Positions 59,482 through 64,000 of a DNA stretch of 64,000 bases are shown here, in pieces. The translations under genes and the position numbers were made by a program. The stretch is from Oikopleura dioica (taxonomy: Eukaryota; Chordata; Appendicularia; Copelata; Oikopleuridae). The DNA lies in contig OU015568.1 of NCBI GenBank assembly GCA_907165135.1, positions 2,054,501 through 2,118,500 on the forward strand. Reading direction: 5' to 3'. Every line of letters starts with the position of its first letter. Positions within the stretch are counted from its first letter, which is position 1. Below the pieces are notes generated by a model. That model was given only the letters and a program-made list of their open reading frames with translations. It was not told where the DNA came from and made no database searches.

Positions 59482-62071
59482 TTATTTCACAAGAAAAGTC
59501 TCATTCACAGGTTTTCGAATATTTTCTACAGATTGAAATTCCCTAAAGAACTTCTTCACCAAGCTCTTCGCCTCTTGTAATTTTCTTTCTTGCGTTCTAC
59601 GGCTTCGTTCGAGCTCTTCAACCAATTTCTGATTCTCCTTCCAATTCTGCTTCATTTTCCAGCTTTCGTATTTTTCTCTCTTGATCAATTCGTCCAGCTT
59701 GTCGATCTTTTTCTGTTGAACGTTCCAAGCTGAAAGTATTGCGTCTTCGGATGATCCACCCTTCAGCTCCAGTGCAAGGACAAGTCGGAGCTTTTGGGGT
59801 AGTTTTGTAACTAGAAACTTGATGATCGAGCTTTTTGATATTTTTCCAGTAAGTATCTTTTTTGAGCTTGATAAAGCGCGGCATCATTTTTTAAGATCAA
59901 TATCCTGAGTTCATAACGTCTATGAATCTTCGTCCCTTTCTTTCAAATATCAAGCCTTTCCTTAGAATCACCAGAAGAGGAACTCTCTGCGGGAAGAAGC
60001 AGAACCTGAGGATAGTGCTTGAAGTTGAGCCAGGAAGGAAGATGATTCGAGTCAGCTTCCAAGACGTTGAAAGAAATTTCAGCCATCAACGAATGAGATA
60101 TTCTTGACTCTAAGTAGAATTTCGCATCTAGCACCGCTCTTGAATTATCGTTGGTAAGGAAAGATTTGAGTTTCTTACCTCTTAGCAACGTCACAAAAGC
60201 CGCAAGATCTACTGGTCAAAACAAGCAGCATGCTACGCTCCTTATTCCACAGAATCTCTTCCAGATACTCCCCGAAATACTCATTCTCTGATTTTTCTAT
60301 CTTCGCTAACGCAACTGTAGAAGAATTAACTGCTTGAAATTGCTGCATGAAAAGCATCGGAGAAGACGAAAACGAAGTTCTCTTCAAATTCGTCGCTAGA
60401 AAATCGAACAAGCTTTCTTCAGGAGCTTTTGAATCGCTTCTTCTGATTTGAAATCGATAAAGAGGGGCTCTTTTTGTTCTGGGTCGAAACCAAGGCGAGA
60501 AAAGACGATTTTGTAAGGTTCTGGAAGTGAAAGAGCGCCAAAAGTTCCGTTGAAAGTTCTTGAGCAGAGTGCGTTTTCATCCTCGAGGAAATGGAATTGA
60601 TCGTAACAGCATATTTCTATATCTAAAAGAAGTTTATTGGAGATGACTCCTGCGATTTCGAACCTCTCTTCCAAAAATCAGCAGGAACGAACGATTCGCA
60701 ACCATTTGGCTTTTTGTAATTGAAATCGTCATTTGGAATTTCCGTCGCGAAACAATCCTTCGACAACGAAAAATCCCTCGTTTTGCATTCCGAAAGCTTT
60801 CTTATCTCTTCGTTGATTCTGTCGAAATCAAGACCGTCCATTTTAGACTCGATAAAAAGCAGCAATCTACCAGACTCGAAGATCTTGGCAGGAGAGGACT
60901 TCCAGATGTTGTTGTTTTTCCAGGCGTGGAAGCCATTTTCAGCGTATCGGATGATCGAGTTTTGTGCGTGATTTGGCGCAAAGTTATGGATGGAATTGAC
61001 CGGCAAATCGGTTTGGAATTGGACCGGGAAATGAGAGTGGAAGATGCCCCTCGATTCATCTTCTCGTTTTTGATCAAAGAGAAGAAAGTTCGTCTTGATC
61101 CCAGAGAGGTTCTTAAGCTTTCTTGCTTCTTGGTTTGCTTTTTCCAGCAGCTCATCCGATTGAAGAAGGCTTCTGGAGGGTTTGATGAAGAGTTCGCCAG
61201 TGTGAAAATATGGAGAAGAGTTTTTCCGATGCTCGTTGAAGTCGGCCTTTGAAGAAATGAAGTTGATCGGGTAAAGAAGGGAGGAAACGAAGCTTGAGAG
61301 AGCGGTCGAGTCGGTTATATCGCCAGTGAACATGAAGAAATTCGGCGAAGAAGAGGTCTTTTCTTTCTAAAGAGGAAGGGTAGGCATCGCGTTCGCCCTT
61401 GCCAAGGGCCCCTTGGATACCGGGTTTACCTGGTAGAAATGGACTTGCGGGAGGAATTCATGTTTTATCTGCGCCCCACAGTTATGGGCGCAATTAACAG
61501 CCAGCCATCCTATTTCTCCGAAGTTCCCAAATTTTCTCGAAGTTTCATCGTACGCGCTCGCTGCGTATTTACTCCTGGCGATTTTGTGACTGTACAAAAG
61601 AACGAAAACGGCGTGGTGGAGCGAGAGAAGGGATGGGAGAAGGTTGACATCGCCCTGGACGGATTCTTTGATGAGGGATGAATTGGAAAAGAAGGGTTTG
61701 GGAGTTTGAGGATCGAATTGGAGACCAGCAGCATCGGTGGGGCTGATCCAGTCGAAACTATAGCAGAAAATGAAATTTAGCGCAAACGAAAAGGGCCAGG
61801 TTTCGAAACCTTTGTAGAAACGTGAGTAAGGGTCCCGAAAGAGCTAAAACTGATTGAGATTGCCATTTGGGTGAAGCCGCTTTGCGGCTAAGTTATCGTA
61901 AAAGCCGCTTCATATCGAAGATCTTTAAAGAAGACCCTGACTCAGGTTTTTACGCAGGTCGACGAGTCGAGATGAAAATGGAACGTACCCGAGGAAGAAC
62001 AAAAAACAGTGGAACATAACAGAAAGAACAGAAAAGACGATAATTCCGGCCAACAGATATTTCTCTCTCAT
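59482..62071 (-). CDS. TXNDC11: TXNDC11-like ER thioredoxin-domain protein
   Basis: Start [20 protein letters not shown], a signal anchor, then [16 protein letters not shown]. The first thioredoxin-like domain ([41 protein letters not shown]) aligns with the TXNDC11 segment around VAINC but lacks the CxxC. A long middle part follows ([40 protein letters not shown]). A second thioredoxin domain has the active site [12 protein letters not shown]. The C-terminal coiled coil ([34 protein letters not shown]) ends NETFLVK at 59482. The coiled coil joins through GC-AG and GA-AG introns near 59950-59830; that part is tentative, and it could be a separate gene. Probably an ER membrane protein. Confidence 0.7.
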
Positions 62072-62401
62072 GGGCAAAACGCTTCTCCGCCGGACGAACT
62101 TTTCTCTCTTTGCTGACTCATTCTGGATAGTGAGAAGTTAACGATGTTCGAGAGAAAAAAAGAGAGAGGGCCTGAATTTTTTGTCGATTTGGAGAGAAAA
62201 TGAAGCGTGGGAAAAAACGTCCCAAGCGCTAGGAGGACCCTTCTAAAAGGAAGATTCTTTATTGCTGGAAAACGAATCAACACGAAAATCAAGTTCGACA
62301 CAAAAAAATAACTTTCAAGAAACACTAGTGAGAGTTTTTATTAAATTCTCTTTACAGAAATATGAAGATAAACATAAATATAATAATGATACATAGTGTT
62401 T

Positions 62402-63937
62402 TTACAGAACAACTTTGATTCCAAGCTCAGGATACTCGGGTTTGTAGCCAAATGCGTGATAGTCTTTTGCGTAACGTTTGATCAGATTTTCGACTGAAGA
62501 TTTTTTGCACGGTGAGAAGTAGTCTCTTAGCGTTTCAGAGTTTGTGTTTGTTCGGTGAGCGTTGTATTGTGAAGATTTGCTGTTTTCTTTCAAACGGAAA
62601 CTTACTGTCATTCAAATAATAATGGTTCGAAAAGATGAATAGAAAGATCAGACCTGGGTGCTGCTAGTTCAGTATGTTTCCTTTCCTGGAGGGCGAAAAT
62701 TAAACTTGGTGAATAAGTACCATAAATCATCATCGTACGTCTCCGTGTTGCCAATAAAACTAGTCCTATAGCGCTCATAGCAAACACCACAGTTTCTCCA
62801 CTGCTCTTCAAGATGATAATCTACTTTTTGTTTGCCAATTTGTCCAACCGTCAAACTGTAGTAATCGACGTAATCGCAAAAAGTAAGCCCAAAAGTCGCG
62901 TCTTTTCCGCTTTCTTTTTGCCAATCGTCAAGGCTTTTGACGTATGCCATCTTTTTGTGCATAAGAACGGGTGTGGTGATTTTCTTGTAGTAGAAAAATG
63001 AGTCTCGACGATTTCGATGATATGTTGGGTATCTTTCGGTTTCGACTTTGTCCCTCCAACTTGCCAAAAATCGCGAAAGAGGGTCTCTGAAAAATGATAA
63101 GAAACGATTCTTCTACTGATAGATAAGAATATTCTATGTTTTCGTATCATTTTCCTGACAGTAAAAATTTCTCCAAGCTCTGCTCTTTTCGACAGTAAAC
63201 TTTTCATTTTTGCCTTCATCTTTGGCATGCTTGATTCAAATGGTTTAATTCCATCGTGGAGAATCGTCTTGTCGCTATCATCTGGGAAGGGCTCACCATT
63301 GATCCAGTACCAAATGAAATCCATCAAATTAGTGCTTCCTGACTTCGGGTTGAGGCAGATAACTGTTTCTTCATAAAGTGCGCTAAAGTTTTTAGCTCGA
63401 TTTTGTTTCAAAAAGGGATGGATTGCTTACCTGTACCAAATAGTTGCCTGCAAACCTTTGAGATAAGGATATGCTTTGCAGAAATTTTCCAATCGTTGAA
63501 TTCTTTCTTGTTGAACTTTTTCGATCCTCTCAAATTTTTGATCGTCAGTCTCTTCTGTTGGCTCCTCTTTGAGTTCAATTTCATATTCTTCAGGTTTTTT
63601 GTCTTCTGATTTGGTTTCTTGTTGATCAATCGTTGTGTTGAGCATCTTTTTGGTCCTAGAACGCATGTCTTCCTCAAGCTCGCCAGGAAGGAAGTGGACA
63701 GTAAGACTTTGAATCCGTTCCGTTTCAACAACGAAGTAATCTTGCGAAACATATCCGGTGAACAAAAGCAAAGCCACAATACATCCTTAATTTAACGTTA
63801 GAGAATAGAAGATAAGAAAGATCACTAAATAAGGATCGACGATTTAAATGAATGATTCCCAATGACCTCATCGGTCAAATTGCGTATCCAAAGCAGGTTC
63901 CCATATTTGACCTTATGAATGCAATTATTAACACCAT
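62402..63937 (-). CDS. Golgi carbohydrate sulfotransferase (CHST family)
   Basis: A type II membrane enzyme that transfers sulfate from PAPS to sugar chains. An N-terminal anchor (CIVALLLFTGYVSQDYF) is followed by a charged stem with a Glu/Lys-rich coiled region. The 5'-PSB motif is VICLNPKSGSTNLMDFIWYW and the 3'-PB motif TVRDPLSRFLASWRDK. Further typical blocks are TFCDYVDYYSL, HLEEQWRNCGVCYERYRTSF with IGNTETYDDDLWYLF, and a C-terminal RYAKDYHAFGYKPEYP. The intron at 63087-63154 needs a GA donor (GTC AG|GAAAATG) to make TVRDP. The first exon (MVLIIAFIR, ATG 63937) is tentative. Best match is to CHST8-14/HNK-1 type enzymes. Confidence 0.8.
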
Positions 63938-64000
63938 GATTCCAATCCATCTCTAATTCCCAAAGAAACATGAATCAGTAGTGAATCGGACTGTCAATTT

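Overview
This is a eukaryotic window, most likely from an appendicularian tunicate close to Oikopleura. Genes are packed tightly on both strands. Most introns are about 40-60 nt and end in TTTTAG/TTTCAG. Several introns need GA or GC donors to keep frame. At least one gene has a spliced-leader-type acceptor directly before its ATG. Chordate-type genes (JAM-like, claudin-like, MFSD5, TXNDC11, carbohydrate sulfotransferase) sit beside lineage-specific secreted proteins. The organism is inferred from these features, not from a database match. Exon joins were worked out by hand from reading frames, domain or paralog continuity and splice-site context.

Layout. 1-5 kb: a tiny secreted prepropeptide (-), a cysteine-rich/kelch-like gene (+, copy 1) and a TTAA-flanked inverted-terminal-repeat element. 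5.2-18.3 kb: a giant extracellular protein (+) with a partial C-type lectin domain, eight von Willebrand D modules and C-terminal beta-sandwich domains. Most of it is one 9.5 kb exon containing three tandem 2337-bp units. 18.5-21.7 kb (-): a CUB-trypsin protease and kelch-like copy 2. 22-29.2 kb (+): small secreted proteins (22.0 kb and a cluster of four at 27.4-29.2 kb) around a JAM-like adhesion receptor and a tRNA-Leu(AAG). 29.7-35.7 kb: claudin-like (+), syndapin-type F-BAR (-), an HGSNAT-like acetyltransferase (-) with a MITE in its coding sequence, two tandem small secreted genes (+) and one secreted unknown (-). 37-43.3 kb: profilin (+), kelch-like copy 3 (-), an unknown (-) and a PAN/apple-like protein (-). 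44-54.1 kb (+): MFSD5-like transporter, a small Cys-rich protein, a thyroglobulin-type-1 protein with a near-perfect hairpin in intron 1, two closely spaced small genes and a secreted unknown. 54.5-63.9 kb (-): an IGFBP-like protein, RPB7 directly downstream of TXNDC11 (operon-like), and a carbohydrate sulfotransferase at the right edge.

Many products are extracellular or membrane proteins: vWD matrix, protease, thyropin, PAN, kelch/Cys-rich, adhesion and sulfation. This fits an animal that secretes elaborate extracellular structures. RPB7, profilin, HGSNAT, MFSD5 and TXNDC11 are housekeeping. The most notable observations are the MITE with an 8-bp target duplication inside the HGSNAT coding sequence, where splicing could use an AG supplied by the duplication, and one homologous intron that uses GC-AG in one kelch-like paralog but GT-AG in the other two.
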